A stretch of DNA of 64,000 nt from Diphasiastrum complanatum (GCA_029204225.1 CM055101.1:1856003-1920002); one strand, 5' to 3'. Positions 11,801 through 24,656 are shown, counted from the first letter of the stretch. Program-made: numbers and translations. The notes: generated by a model from the sequence alone, not told the origin.

Positions 11801-12200
11801 TTCTGAATATGCACGTGAATTAGATATTGGCCATTGAGTTGAAGAGAATCCATAGGAATAAGAGTCTCCAATAGAAGCCACTTTAAGCTCTTGTGAAATG
11901 GATCCATGAGGCATTGAACAAGAATCCGAGTATTGATATGAGTTGGATTTCTATGGAATAATGAAATCTCTTCATTGCTAGTAGTATCCATGTTGAATAC
12001 CTCATACTCCATTAGATTGTTGTCAAAAATAAAATCATTCACTAAAGCTCCCAAATCAAACTGAAATGGTTTGCATATCGGGTTCATAAAATAGCCAGTC
12101 AATTTCAAGCCATGGAATATTGGTGTTGTATAGTCCTCATTCTGAAAGTCTGGTGAATGTGTTGATCGACTTTCTTTGAGCATAACACTATTCTCGATTT
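11800..12200 (-). other. Unrecognised open stretch, present in two copies
   Basis: A minus-strand frame is open from 12276 to 11641 (211 codons). The right-hand part overlaps the copia gag relic in antisense and the left-hand part overlaps the gypsy LTR in antisense. Only the middle, about 130 codons, is unexplained. It looks protein-like (varied residues, no low complexity; blocks such as FHGLKLTGYF and FDLGALVNDF), but I recognise no family. It may be a captured exon or an accident. The identical copy is at 23671-24071. Confidence 0.25.
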
Positions 12201-12203
12201 GAA

Positions 12204-12785
12204 GACCAAAAAAGCTCTTCATGTGATCAAGATGAATGTGACAAATTGAACTTCTCAAGGAAGTTGGTAAGTGCACTACATCTAGTAAGGCTTGGGAATC
12301 TCTAAAGAAGGTTTATGAGTCCGAGTTTACATCAAGGGTTCTAACCCTTAGGAGTCAAATCTTTTCAAGTTTTCAAAATAAGGATGTAAGTGCTTCTGCT
12401 TTTGTTTTGAGGGTTAAAGCATTCAATGACGAGTTAGCATGTATTGATGAAAGACTTAAGGAGATAGAACTTGTTCAAGTAGTTTTCAATGGCTTGTTGG
12501 ATGATCATGCTAATCTTGCTCAAAGTTTTTCTATTCAAAAGACATTGCCAAGTATTGTGGACATGCAATAAATCTTGGTGAATAAGGAGTTTAGGCTTCT
12601 ATCAAGAGATGGATCCACTTCCACATCTCAACCTGGAAAGGAGGAGGCTATGTTCTCAAAGGGCAAGTTCAAGGGCAAGAGCAAAGGCAAGTGATCTAAA
12701 GGACAATCTCAAGGTGAGCCTTCTACTTTTGTTGGCAAGAAGAAAGATAAATCTAAGCTTAAATGCTTCTATTGTGGAGTCAAAA
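12204..12785 (+). pseudogene. Copia gag relic related to the intact element at 58672
   Basis: It aligns with codons from about 60 to 250 of the intact copia Gag: ALHVIKMNVTN, WESLKKVYES, FVLRVKAFNDELACID, NGLLDDHANLAQS and SKLKCFYCGVK. It is interrupted by stops at 12154-12260 (early), 12569 (TAA in the MQEILV block) and 12692 (TGA after KGK). It ends inside the zinc knuckle, after the second Cys. Same orientation as the intact element. Confidence 0.85.
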
Positions 12786-13150
12786 CATGGCAAGGTTGCC
12801 ATCGATGGGACCAAGTCCCGACATTTGTGACACTGCGCAGCACATATATGACGTAGTGTACTTATGACAAGGATGTGTGTACATTGTAAAAATTGAAAAG
12901 TACTGTATTGATAGATTTCTGCTATCGTAGGACACTTAAGATTTCAATTCCAATAGTTTGTCCTTTCATGAATTGTATCCCTAGGGAGCAATCACAAATT
13001 TGAGTTTATTGAACTTCTGCCTTAAACAATTGCAATTGATGATCATATGCCTATAGCTCGTAGTGATGAATTTTTTTTTTTTTGTAATTAATAAATTACA
13101 TTGTTCATGCTCTTTTTGATTGAAAGACACTTAACGAATTAACTTATCTT
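12786..13150. other. 3' flank of the BPS1-like gene
   Basis: No gene. It begins ACATGGCAAGGTTGCCATCG directly after the gag relic. It recurs at 24657-25020 and 46222-46600, always leading into the 3' end of the BPS1-like gene. This copy matches the one at 46270-46500 better than the nearer one at 24700. Confidence 0.6.
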
Positions 13151-13763
13151 TTTGGCTTGTAAAACTTTGTGCCCGTTCAAATATATTCTAAGCAAAATGC
13201 TGACGCAATGGTAATACTACAGAGAAGCCATAGTAAAGGTCACGAGCAATTGAGACAGAGCAATCACAATTACAATTTTCTCTACCAAGTAAATTGTAGA
13301 CCTCAATTTTCTTGCCCTTTCAAGAACATAAACAACGATAAAAGATGTTCTATTTTTGTCAATTAATTTGATGCCATGTTACTCCTCAACATCCAGCTAG
13401 TAAAGAATCTTGCAATAGTCATTCTAGATGTGGCAATTAGCGAAGAATCACTCAACAAACCTTTCGGTACTGCAGAAATGAGTTTGTCCCACCCGCTACT
13501 ATGTCATCAAAAAGATCACCTACGGTGCACTCCAAACTTTCCAAACCACAGTTCAGACTGTTTAAGCTATGTCGGAGCTCTGTAACATCTGACATTCGCA
13601 ATTCGAACGAGCGCAGAACCTGTTCTCCAATGACGGAAATTCAATGAAAAAATTATCCACATGAGCTTGCAGTGTTTCCAAATCTCTTAGAAGGGATTTT
13701 CTCTTTCGTTTCCTCACTGAACCGCAAGCAATTTGTTCGATAAGCCTTTGATGTGAAATAGAC
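13151..13763 (-). pseudogene. 5'-truncated fragment of the BPS1-like gene (copy 1, long)
   Basis: Carries the 3' flank and roughly the last 95 codons of the gene at 46892-47836, up to ATGTGAAATAGAC at 13763. There the sequence switches to a copia gag/protease relic. Several one-base indels (for example near 13462, 13485, 13670 and 13682) destroy the frame. Promoter and N-terminal coding region are missing. Confidence 0.8.
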
Positions 13764-14642
13764 TCTTGTTTCGACTTCCCCTTGCTGTTGTTCTTTTCCT
13801 GCAGTATGCGACAATCTGGATCTTGTGGTTGTTCACCAGAATATGTGTAGAATAGCTAATTCTTTGTCAAGCTAGTTTGACTGCTCTTGACGCTGTGTCG
13901 GTTCATGATTTAGCCTTGGTTGGCTTTGGGCCTTTCTTTGTTGCTTAGTTGAGCCTTTGTTGGTGTATAAGGCATGAGAGTCGACACTTGAGGAACCAAC
14001 GACTTTGTTCCTTCTGCTCTCTTCCTAAAACAACATTGTCATGACTCTTGAAAGAGTCAATTCAAGGTGTGTCAAGATAATCATCACCCAGCTGTCTTAT
14101 GAGCTTGGAAAGCTTGAAAGTAGTGTCATTACTACATCTTGATCATCTATGACAAATCCAAAAGTAGCCATTTGCTTTGGTAGGTTCTTGAACTGGTTGA
14201 TGTGATTCTGTAGGGAATCTTCGTTGGTCATCTTGAGGAGAAAATGTTCTTTCTTAGATATAGCTTGGAGGCTACGTCGCGCACATCGTACAGAGTGCTC
14301 AAGATGTCCCAGACTTCCTTGGAGATCTGAGCTTCATACACATGGCCGATTTGAGTGTCTGATCTATTGAGGATGATCAGCGCAAAGGCTTTGCCATCTT
14401 TCAGCATTCATTCGAGAGATTGCAGCATCGTCAGCTTCATTTCTTACCTCTACACCTATAACAATGTCATACAATTCCTTGGCCATTAGCACAGTTCTCA
14501 TCTTAAATTTCTATAGATGGTGATTGGCTCCATCAAGCTTGTCCATCATAGGACTGGATTTATATAGCCTCGTAGCTATTCTAAATATGAAATATTTGTC
14601 TTAAGTTCCATAACCACTTTTGACAAGGATCATAATAACATA
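13764..14642 (-). pseudogene. Spacer between tandem units: copia gag relic
   Basis: Matches 29754-30631 almost base for base, so units 2 and 3 are preceded by the same spacer. It carries the nucleocapsid end and central Gag (about 14540 to 14040), with a one-base deletion near 14236 relative to the sister copy. A deletion joins the gag start straight to the TATA box (GGACTGGATTTATATAGCC near 14555). Confidence 0.75.
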
Positions 14643-14776
14643 TAGTTCTATCAGCCCTTGGCGTAGTCCCCCTGATGGTGGTGTGTTCCTTCGTTCGAGC
14701 AGCTCACTACTGGCATTTCGGCTTGCTCTGAAGTTTGTTACATTTATCATCTCTATCATGGAGCTAAACCTCCATA

Positions 14777-15386
14777 TCAGATAACTTCTACTACTGTCGT
14801 TTCAAATCTACCATGGAGTGTCGCAGTCTCTTCCTGCAACAACATTGTCATGACTCTTGAAAGAGTCAGTTTAGGGTGTGTTGTGATGATCATCACCCAG
14901 CTGTCGCATGAGCTTGGCAAGCTTGAAAGTAGTGTCATTACTGCATTTTGATCATCTATGACATATCCGACAGTGGCCATTTGCTTCAGCAGGTTCTTTG
15001 ACTAGCTGATGTGCCTCTGTAGGGAATCTTCGTTGGTCATCTTGAGCGAGAAAATCTTCTTCTTGAGATGTAGCTTGGAAGCTATGTCACACACATAGTA
15101 CAGAGTGCTCAAGGTGTCCCAGACTTCCTTGGAGGTCTGAGCTTTAGACATATGGCCGATTTGAGTGTCTGATATATTGAGGATTATCAGCGCAAAGGCT
15201 TTGCCATCCTTCAGCTTCCATCAAGAAAATTGCAGCATCGTCATCTTCGGGTCTTACCTCTGCACCTATAACAACGTCATACAATTTGTTAGCCATTAGC
15301 ATAGTTCTCATCTTAAATTTATATAGATGGTAATTGGCTCCATCATGCTTGTCCATTATAGGACTGGCTTTCCCTTGGAAATCCAT
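14777..15386 (-). pseudogene. Copia gag relic, module A2
   Basis: ATG at 15386 (MDFQGKASPIMDKHDGANYH). The early frame is open to 15144 but shifts at the AISRW block. The C-terminal third is open 14980-14777. A stop near 15003 and a TAG near 15095 (in the LYDVRD block) are shared with the B modules, so this copy is closer to module B's gag than to that of A1. The TATA box is at 15501-15508. Confidence 0.7.
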
Positions 15387-15508
15387 GTTGATATTAGTCT
15401 AAGTGATAGTAGTAACTATCAGTGACTTGAGAATGAAAATAGACTAACTCACTGACCTCACTTCATTCCATTTCAATGAAATATGCGAGAATAAATGCTC
15501 TTTATATA

Positions 15509-18500
15509 GCCTCGTGTTCTAAATATAAAATAACCCTCTTAAGTTCCATCACCGCTTTTGACAAGGATCGGAATAACATATGGACTCTGGGTCAAAATAG
15601 AGTTTGACCATGGATTGATTTGATCTTCGACCTAGTATCAGAATACACTTATTCTATTCTAAGCTCAATATTTTTCAAACAACAAATAAACTATCACAAG
15701 AAATAACTATTTTGCATTATGTAGATCGAAATAAGAGACAACTAGATCATGCCATGTTATCACATGTCTTCATCCTCAGATTGAGCAGGTCCTCCAAATG
15801 TACATGAATTGTTGTAATGTGCTCCTTCCAAAAATCTATTAAAGTTTTCATATGAAAATTTGGGGCTACACAAATGCATACAACATCATTGTTGTAATCT
15901 ATACAAAACTTCGCGCTCGATGTTGAAAAAAAAATGATCAGCATCGATCATTAATTGTTTTTTTAAAGATCATTGATGAACAACCACTTCACCCCTCCTT
16001 TTAATGAAATTATCAATTTCAATAAAAGCTAACTAGAAAGATGATATATAAAAATATCCAAATCCAAGAAAAGTCAGCAATAAGTGCTTCCACTAAAAGG
16101 ATTCACTTCATTACAAACATGACTTATCCTTCAAATATTTTCAATCTGAGTGATAGAAGTTACTATTCCATCGAAATCCATTTATGTAACAAAGATATTC
16201 TAGGTTTAAGAAATTGAAACATTTTAATCTTAGAATTTATCTGAATTCCAAGGCTATTCACACAAGTAGTAATATGAAATAACAAACTCTTAGAAGAATA
16301 ACTTCATGTTGGAAAGAATCATATAAATCAGTCTGATATCTTATATTTGAGAAATTACTAAGAAGTAAAGGATTAATTAATAAAGCGAGAAATAGATTTG
16401 AGGGCCTCTAATTTTGTAAATAATGAGATACCACATTGGGATCTAGATTAAACCTCAAAATTTTCCAAAATATCCCACATTTGATCAAATGGTTTTCTTC
16501 TATCACATATCGTGACTAGGTACTATAACACACCATTGATCATCAGATCTTTACAGTCCTAGAATTCTCTTTCCAAAATTACTGATGTCCCATACCATCA
16601 GCTTTTCCTTTCATAAAATCCTTAACCGCCTAATCTGATATTCTAGAGATCCACTGATCATCTAGCTGTCCTATAATCACTATAGGTTATTATGCCTTAT
16701 TTCCAAAACACTAGAGAATCCATTTATTCAGATAACTGGCATGCCTATGAGATGGATACTACGAATCCACATCTGATCCTGTGATATAAACAGAAGAATT
16801 ACCATGGTTAAATATTACATCCTGATCCTTTCTGGTTAATGAATAAGCTTCAAATCCCCTACTGATGCATCAAATCTAGGGACAAGCTTCTGTCAACTAA
16901 CAGATCCAATGTAATCCATGCATGAGATTCCACCTTTAACCTCACAATTGACATCCAAAACTGTGGATAACTCAATGGTTACAAAGATATCAGTTACGAG
17001 GTCAACTGAATGAATTCAAACCAGGAAATCAATAACCAGAATTAAGCAACTATTTACAAGGATTACCAAGATCCTAACTGCGAAATACATTTCCTTATAC
17101 TACTTACTACCATCTGATGTCCACTCTTCTTCCTTCCTTAGAATTTTCAGTTCTCTGGAAATCTATTTCAACTAAGGTACCAAAAAGACGTACTGACAGT
17201 AGTAAATGTTTAAAAATCAATCACTATAGGAAAAAGTCCAAAACAATTTTACTTCTGTCCTTCACCTGGGTTGAATATCTGTTATATCAAAAATCATTTA
17301 CTAGTATGTGAAACCGTACTAGTCTAATCTTTTGAATATAATTCACCATAGGATTTTACTGGAAATGAAATCAGTTATGTAATTTCTTTTATTACAAATT
17401 TTCCAATAAAATTGGACTATTTTTCCTTTTTATTGACTGGTTTGGCATAACTCCGTTAATATTGATAAATCCTATCCAAACACATAATATAAAATTACAT
17501 GAATGGAAATCCCACCAATAGGATTTCAGTAATTCTTGAACCATATCCTATCAGATTTATTGTCTAGATAAAGAATACTATTCCCACTCATTCAATCTGG
17601 TCATTTCATATTGTTTGACGATTTTGATCAAATTTAACGAGTATCTTGCACAAACATTCATTTGACTAATTTCTAGCGATCAACATCGATTAGAAAACTA
17701 TCAGACAAGTAACTGATTTCAAATTTTTACCAAATTTAAATTCAACAAAAAAGAAAAAAATTCAAATTTCAACTTTCAATCTGGGAGTTCCCAACTCCAA
17801 AAGTAAAAAGAATGACAATACAGTAAAACTTGTCGGCAATTTCATTGCAGTTTCTCCTGTCAATCTTAACTTATCTATCACCACAAAATAATTTAGACTT
17901 AGTGAAAACACTGTGACCAATTATGAGTGATAAACTCAGTTTAATCAATTCACTAATCGAAACTGATTTTATAGATGACAAAAAAATGAACGAAATTTTT
18001 ATTTTTTCGGAAAACTCAAATTTTGCTTTTATTTTACGTGATTCAGAAATACTGTTAGTACAAAAGGCAATCGAAATCGAAAAAATTGAAACACTATATG
18101 ATTTCTAATGTTACTAACCCAATGTCAAACTGGCATGAAAGCACACTACATCAGTTACAAACGTCATTACGGCATGTTTTTACGTAAACTTCAGTTTTAC
18201 GGAATTTGTCGTCCATTAATACTGATTTGTGATCCAACTGTCAAAGCACATGCATATGACCACTCAAATCAATTGTAAATCTCTCATGCATGTCAGAACC
18301 ACTCTAAGAATCAACTTGCAACTAATCCATGCAAGCACAATACTACAAATTAGGGAAATGATTGGCATGCAGTCAGAACAATTTCAAATTTTGCCAATTT
18401 TACTCACAAAACTGCAAAACTTCAAATGATCATAACTTTGGCTATAGGACACCAAATTGGGTGCTGTAAAGCGTATTACAGAGCAAGACCAATTGCTGGA

Positions 18501-18826
18501 ATTCTTGGTCCTAACCTCAAAGAAAGCTTCAAACGACTTTGGTATACCTATTTACAAGCTCTACATGGTGTTTTATAGCCACCTCTATCCAACTTTATGA
18601 AAAACAAGCAAAAATGATGATTTTTGGCTATTTTCCAGTTTTTTCATCACAATAAAGTGGAAATTCATGACATACAACTCTTTCTCTAACACATGCAAAC
18701 AATTTATAGAATTACAACCATCTAATTGGTCTGATCTTGCTGGATTATGGTTCTTCCTATCTATTTTGTGCCAAAAAACATGAAAAACCAAACAATTCTT
18801 ACCAAAACATAGCCTACAATCCTAAA
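15509..18826. other. Non-coding remnant and AT-rich block, module A2
   Basis: Copy of 3638-6955 with only scattered base changes. No gene seen. Confidence 0.6.
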
Positions 18827-18830
18827 TCAT

Positions 18831-19427
18831 TGGAAAGAACCAGCATGCATCATTGGAAATAGCCGGATTGGAGAAGTTAATCAGTTATGCTTTGCTGAGT
18901 TCCAATCCGAGTTGTATCTTTCTCTGCGAGATCTTTGTCGAACCGATGAGTTTTTTGGTCGTATATGGCAAGATGTCCTGGCAGGAAGCTCTATTTTGAG
19001 AGAAAATCTAGGAAAGCAAGATTCCAAGAAATCTCATGAAGAGAAGATACTTGATAATTATTTCATTGGAAATGGTTTGCTTTTCCATAGAGGAAAAGTT
19101 TGTGCACCAGATATCGTGGACATTAGGGCCCAAATCCTGCACGAGTGCCACAATAGCCCCAGTGCGGGACACCCTGGTATACAGAGGACACTTGACCTTG
19201 TTAAGTGAAAATATTATTGGCCAAAAATGAAAGGTCATGTTGAGGCATATGTTCAAAAATGTGAACAATGCCAAGTAAATAAAGCAGAAACCAGCAAGAA
19301 ATGGGAAAGTACTTCCATGGATTTTTTGGTCGGACTTCCCAAGTTAGGGAAGGGTCACGAAGCTATTTGGGTAGTAGTTGACAAGCTAACAAAAATGGTG
19401 CAGTTGATTCCAACAAAAACTTTGTTG
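18831..19427 (+). pseudogene. Ty3/gypsy RNase H-integrase fragment, module A2
   Basis: Best preserved of the three A-module copies. The linker and zinc domain are open from 18912 to 19208 because the TGA seen at 7066 is CGA here. The frame ends at the shared TGA in LVK-stop-KYYWPK. The core beginning follows at 19227-19430. Confidence 0.8.
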
Positions 19428-19811
19428 TAAAACTTTGTGCCTATTCAGATATATTCTAAGCAAAATGCGGACGCCATGGTAATACCACAAAGGAGCCATA
19501 GTAAAGGCCACGAGCAATTGAGAAAAAGTAATCACAATTACTATTTTCTCTACCAAGTAAATTGTAGACCTCAATTATCTTGCCTTTCAAGAATATAAAC
19601 AACGATAAAAGATGTTCTATTTTTGTCAGTTAATTTGATGCCATGTTACTCCTCAATATCCAGCTAGTAAATAATCTTGCGATAGTCATTCTAGAGGTGC
19701 AACTAGCGAAGAATCACTTAACAAAATTTCCTTACTGAAGAAATGAGTTTTGTCCTACCCGCGACTATGTCATCAACAAAATCACGTACGGTGCACACTA
19801 AACTTTCCAAA
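19428..19811 (-). pseudogene. 3'-end fragment of the BPS1-like gene (copy 2, short)
   Basis: Copy of 7557-7940 without visible change. Non-coding. Confidence 0.75.
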
Positions 19812-20361
19812 CCTTCAAAGTATTCACTATATTTATCTTCCTGTTTTGTGTATATCATCCGTAGTAATGGATAATAGAAATCCACTAGTAGTTCTATTCA
19901 ACTTTTCTACGAGTATTTTTGGACATTCAACATCTTATCATTGGATGTTACAAGAAACCTTAAGTAATGATCTGTTTTGAAGGTTTGGCTGCAATTATTT
20001 TCAAAGGCCGGATCCTTTTGTCTCAAATATTCTAAAGTGATATCATGTGAAGTCTTCCATTTATTACCTTATTGGAGATGTCTCCTTTTAATTCCTGAAT
20101 TCGATATATGGGGCACATCAAATTGAATAGGCAGTATGAGATACATCCCATATACTAAAGATAAGGGTGTTTTTTTTGTTGTTATCTTTTTGTTTTTGAT
20201 ATACCAAAAGAACCGCTAGTATTTTTGTGTCCCATGTGGATTTAGAACAGCTTAATGAATAGGGATGGAGAGGAAAGAAATCCAACAGTTCTTGTCCGCT
20301 TAACACTAGGTTGTCGCGTTATGGGAACCCAAGTTTGATCTCCTTTTAAAAATCACCCAGT
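19812..20361 (-). pseudogene. Ty3/gypsy integrase relic, module B2
   Basis: Copy of 7941-8490 with the same frame-shifting T run. Non-functional. Confidence 0.45.
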
Positions 20362-20370
20362 TTGCTATTC

Positions 20371-21109
20371 GGGTTGGCATAGTCCCCCCGATGGTGGTGT
20401 GTTCCTTCCTTCGAGCAGCTCACAACTAGCATTTCGGCTTCCTCCTAAAGTTTGTTACATTTATCGTCTCTATCATGGAGCCGAACCTCCATATCAGATA
20501 ACTGCTACTACTGTCGTTTCAAATCTACCATGGAGTGCCGCAGTCTCTTCCTGCAACAACATTGTCATGACTCTTGAAAGAGTCAGTTTAGGGTGTGTCG
20601 TGATGATCATCACCCAACTGTCGCATCAGCTTGGCAAGCTTGAAAGTAGTGTCATTACTGCATTTTGATCATCTATGACATATCCGACAGTGGCCATTTG
20701 CTTCAGCAGGTTCTTTGACTAGCTGATGTGCCTCTGTAGGGAATCTTCGTTGGTCATCTTGAGCGAGAAAATCTTCTTCTTGAGATGTAGCTTGGAAGCT
20801 ATGTCGCACACATAGTACAGAGTGCTCAAGGTGTCCCAGACTTCCTTGGAGGTCTGAGCTTTAGACATATGGCCGATTTGAGTGTCTGATATATTGAGGA
20901 TTATCAGCGCAAAGGCTTTGCCATCCTTCAGCTTCCATCAAGAAAATTGCAGCATCGTCATCTTCGGGTCTTACCTCTGCACCTATAACAACGTCATACA
21001 ATTTGTTAGCCATTAGCATAGTTCTCATCTTAAATTTATATAGATGGTAATTGGCTTCATCATGCTTGTCCATTATAGGACTGGCTTTCCCTTGGAAATC
21101 CATGTTCAT
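20371..21109 (-). pseudogene. Copia gag relic, module B2
   Basis: Copy of 8500-9238. One visible difference is near 20785, where GATGTAGC replaces GATTTAGC. The TATA box is at 21218-21225. Confidence 0.7.
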
Positions 21110-21655
21110 ATTAGTCTAAATGATAGTAGTAACTATCAGTGACTTGAGAATGAAAATAGACTAACTCACTAACTTCACTTCATTTCATTTCAATGAAATA
21201 TGCGAGAACAAATGCACTTTATATAGCCTCGTGTTCTAAATATAAAATAACCCTCTTAAGTTCCATAACCGCTTTTGACAAGAATCGGAATAACATATGG
21301 ACTCTGGGTCAAAATAATGTTTGACCAAAGATTGATTTGATCTTCGACCTGGTATCAGAATACACTTATTCAATTCTAAGCTCAATCTTTTTCAAACAAC
21401 AAATAAACTATCACAAGAAATAACTATTTTGCATTATGTAGATCAAAATAAGAGACAACTAGATCATGCCATGTTATCACATGTCTTCATCCTCAGATTG
21501 AGCAGGTCCTCCAAATGTACATGAATTGTTGTAATGTGCTCCTTCCAAAAATCTATTAAAGTTTTCATATGAAAATTTGGGGCTACACAAATGCATACAA
21601 CATCATTGTTGTAATCTATACAAAAATTCGCACTCGATGTTGATAAAAAAATTCG
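21110..21655. other. Non-coding remnant, module B2
   Basis: Copy of 9240-9784. No gene seen. Confidence 0.55.
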
Positions 21656-23169
21656 CACTGATCTTGCTAGACTATGGTTCTTACTATCTAGTTTGTGCCA
21701 AAAAACCTGAAAAACCAAACAATTTTGACCAAAACATAGCCTAGAATCCTAAATCATTGGGAAGAACCAGCATGCATCATTGGAAAGAGCCGGATTGGAG
21801 AAGCTAATCAGTTATGCCTTGTTGAGTTCCAATCCGAGTTGTATCTTTCTCTACGAGATCTTTGTCAGACCGATGATTGTTTTGGTCGTATTTGGCAACA
21901 TGTCCTGGCAAGAAGCTCTATTTTGAGAGAAAATCTAGGAAAGCAGGATTCCAAGAAATCTCGCAAAGAGAAGATACTTGATAATTATTTCATTGAAAAT
22001 GGTTTGCTTTTCCGTAGAGAAAAATTTTGTGCGCTAGATATCGTGGATATTAGGGCCCAAATCCTGCACAAGTGCCACGATAGCCCCAGTGTGGGACACC
22101 CTGCTTGGTATACAGAGGACACTTGACCTTGTTAAGAGAAAATTTCCAAGTCAGAGAAGGGTCACGATGCTATTTGGGTAGTAGTTCACGGGCTAACCAA
22201 AATGGCGCAGTTGATTCCAACAAAACTACTATCAAAGCTTCTGAACTTGCTCAACTCTTCATTGAAAAGGTGTTCAGTTTGTATGGTTTGCTGAACGATA
22301 TCGTTAATGAACAGGATTCCAAGTTCACTGTCAACTTTTGGCAGGCGGTCCTTGAAAGACTAGAAACTGCTTTACGTCTATCATTTATGGATCACCTAGA
22401 AACCGATCGTCAGACCGAACGTGTCAACCAGTGGATGGAAGATATGCTCTGCGCATATGTATCCAGGCAACAAATAGATTGGAAAAAGTATCTTCCAATG
22501 GTTGAGTTCGCATACAATAGTATGAAGCATTCTGCCACTGGTTTTAGTTCTTTTATGCTCTTGTACGGCTTTTAGCATCGTTCCCCTATCTCCGTTGGAC
22601 TCGAAGATCTCAAGGTTCAAGCTGCAGCAGATTTCGTGCATGATATGTAGGAAATGTTGCAGGTGGCTAGGGAAAGCATTAGATCGGCTCAAGATAGAAC
22701 TAGTTCTATGCCAACCGAAGTCGCGTTCTGCGAGAGTTTGAGATCGGTGATTGGGTGTATCTTAGAATCCCCAAGGACTTTAAGACACTTCGAACGGGGA
22801 AATGTCCGAAGTTATCTCCACGTTTCAGCGGTCTTTTCAAAGTTCTTAACAAGATTGGTAGGGCTGCTTATAGACTAGAACTCCATATTGGAAATAAAGT
22901 TCATCCTGTATTCCATGTTAGTCATTTAAAGGAACTTGGTGGGAAAGATGACCTAATACCACAGATGATCTAATTCTATTGGAGGATTTGCTTTTGTACC
23001 CCATGAACCGGAAAGGATTGTGGATACTTGACGACATCGACTGAGAAATCGTTTGATTTCTGAACATCTGATTCCATGGAAAGGTAAGTTAGATGATGAG
23101 GACACCTGGGAGAAAGAGGATGATTTAAGACTTAGATTCCCTGGTTCTTTCCCAAAGAAGGAAGTTTTT
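21656..23169 (+). pseudogene. Ty3/gypsy integrase and chromodomain fragment, module B2
   Basis: Copy of 9785-11298 with the same zinc-domain deletion, NEQD core substitution, stops and chromodomain TGA. The shared lesions show that duplication followed inactivation. Confidence 0.8.
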
Positions 23170-23170
23170 A

Positions 23171-23671
23171 TGGGTGGGGGGGAGTGTTATATACCATAAC
23201 GGTACACCCTTCCGTGACAACCTCGCAAGGAGCATGATGCAAGACTGGAGTTTCCAACATGTTTGGGTGCCACGCATCACCATCCTAGGTGGTCACGTGT
23301 CGCCGGCAAGACCGTGCTTGAAGGGACCCACTGTGATATGCCTAGATAGTGGTGGGCTTTTTCTCTTTCCATTCACTCAATCTACGCGGGAGTTGGTGGA
23401 TGGAGAGCACGTGCATGAGCCAGGATGTATCTTTAGGCTAGGAGATGTGTGCTAGGGAGAGCATAGTGGGTATGGGATGCCAGTTATCATAGGAGGCTTG
23501 ACCGCGCATGATTATGTCGATTGCTCCAGTGCATGGGGGTGGGTCTGTTGTGACCCTACGGATGGGCAGTTACGGTGGATCGTCACTGGTATGGGGTGTG
23601 CGGAACCTTTAAGGCATTCGATGATCCTAGGGAGTTGTAACATATTTCCAATCATTATTCTTGTTAATACA
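23171..23671 (+). mobile_element. Ty3/gypsy polypurine tract and 3' LTR, copy 2
   Basis: Purine run at 23172-23184 and LTR start at 23185. Same sequence as 11300-11800; the end is again an estimate. Confidence 0.65.
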
Positions 23672-24071
23672 TTCTGAATATGCACGTGAATTAGATATTG
23701 GCCATTGAGTTGAAGAGAATCCATAGGAATAAGAGTCTCCAATAGAAGCCACTTTAAGCTCTTGTGAAATGGATCCATGAGGCATTGAACAAGAATCCGA
23801 GTATTGATATGAGTTGGATTTCTATGGAATAATGAAATCTCTTCATTGCTAGTAGTATCCATGTTGAATACCTCATACTCCATTAGATTGTTGTCAAAAA
23901 TAAAATCATTCACTAAAGCTCCCAAATCAAACTGAAATGGTTTGCATATCGGGTTCATAAAATAGCCAGTCAATTTCAAGCCATGGAATATTGGTGTTGT
24001 ATAGTCCTCATTCTGAAAGTCTGGTGAATGTGTTGATCGACTTTCTTTGAGCATAACACTATTCTCGATTT
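23671..24071 (-). other. Unrecognised open stretch, second copy
   Basis: Same as 11800-12200, inside a minus-strand frame of 211 codons (24147-23512). No family recognised. Confidence 0.25.
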
Positions 24072-24074
24072 GAA

Positions 24075-24656
24075 GACCAAAAAAGCTCTTCATGTGATCA
24101 AGATGAATGTGACAAATTGAACTTCTCAAGGAAGTTGGTAAGTGCACTACATCTAGTAAGGCTTGGGAATCTCTAAAGAAGGTTTATGAGTCCGAGTTTA
24201 CATCAAGGGTTCTAACCCTTAGGAGTCAAATCTTTTCAAGTTTTCAAAATAAGGATGTAAGTGCTTCTGCTTTTGTTTTGAGGGTTAAAGCATTCAATGA
24301 CGAGTTAGCATGTATTGATGAAAGACTTAAGGAGATAGAACTTGTTCAAGTAGTTTTCAATGGCTTGTTGGATGATCATGCTAATCTTGCTCAAAGTTTT
24401 TCTATTCAAAAGACATTGCCAAGTATTGTGGACATGCAATAAATCTTGGTGAATAAGGAGTTTAGGCTTCTATCAAGAGATGGATCCACTTCCACATCTC
24501 AACCTGGAAAGGAGGAGGCTATGTTCTCAAAGGGCAAGTTCAAGGGCAAGAGCAAAGGCAAGTGATCTAAAGGACAATCTCAAGGTGAGCCTTCTACTTT
24601 TGTTGGCAAGAAGAAAGATAAATCTAAGCTTAAATGCTTCTATTGTGGAGTCAAAA
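24075..24656 (+). pseudogene. Copia gag relic, copy 2
   Basis: Same as 12204-12785, with the same internal stops. Confidence 0.85.

Larger units (their letters stand above)
2772..13763 (+). repeat. Compound tandem unit, copy 1
   Basis: This 10,992-bp segment repeats head-to-tail as 14643-25633, with a constant offset of 11,870-11,871 bp. From about 3500 to 12830 the copies differ only by scattered single bases (for example 5126, 5187, 6366, 7066, 7168, 8914, 10470). The left 700 bp and the part after 12830 are more diverged. The left edge is where both copies start TAGTTCTATCAGCCC; the right edge is the shared ATGTGAAATAGAC. It contains module A (to 7940) and module B (7941-13763), which share their gag relic, gypsy integrase and gene 3'-end parts. 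Confidence 0.95.

Noticed and set aside
11303-11806. Plus-strand frames of 93 and 66 codons
   Set aside because: They lie within the gypsy LTR and are not maintained in the related LTR at 51800.
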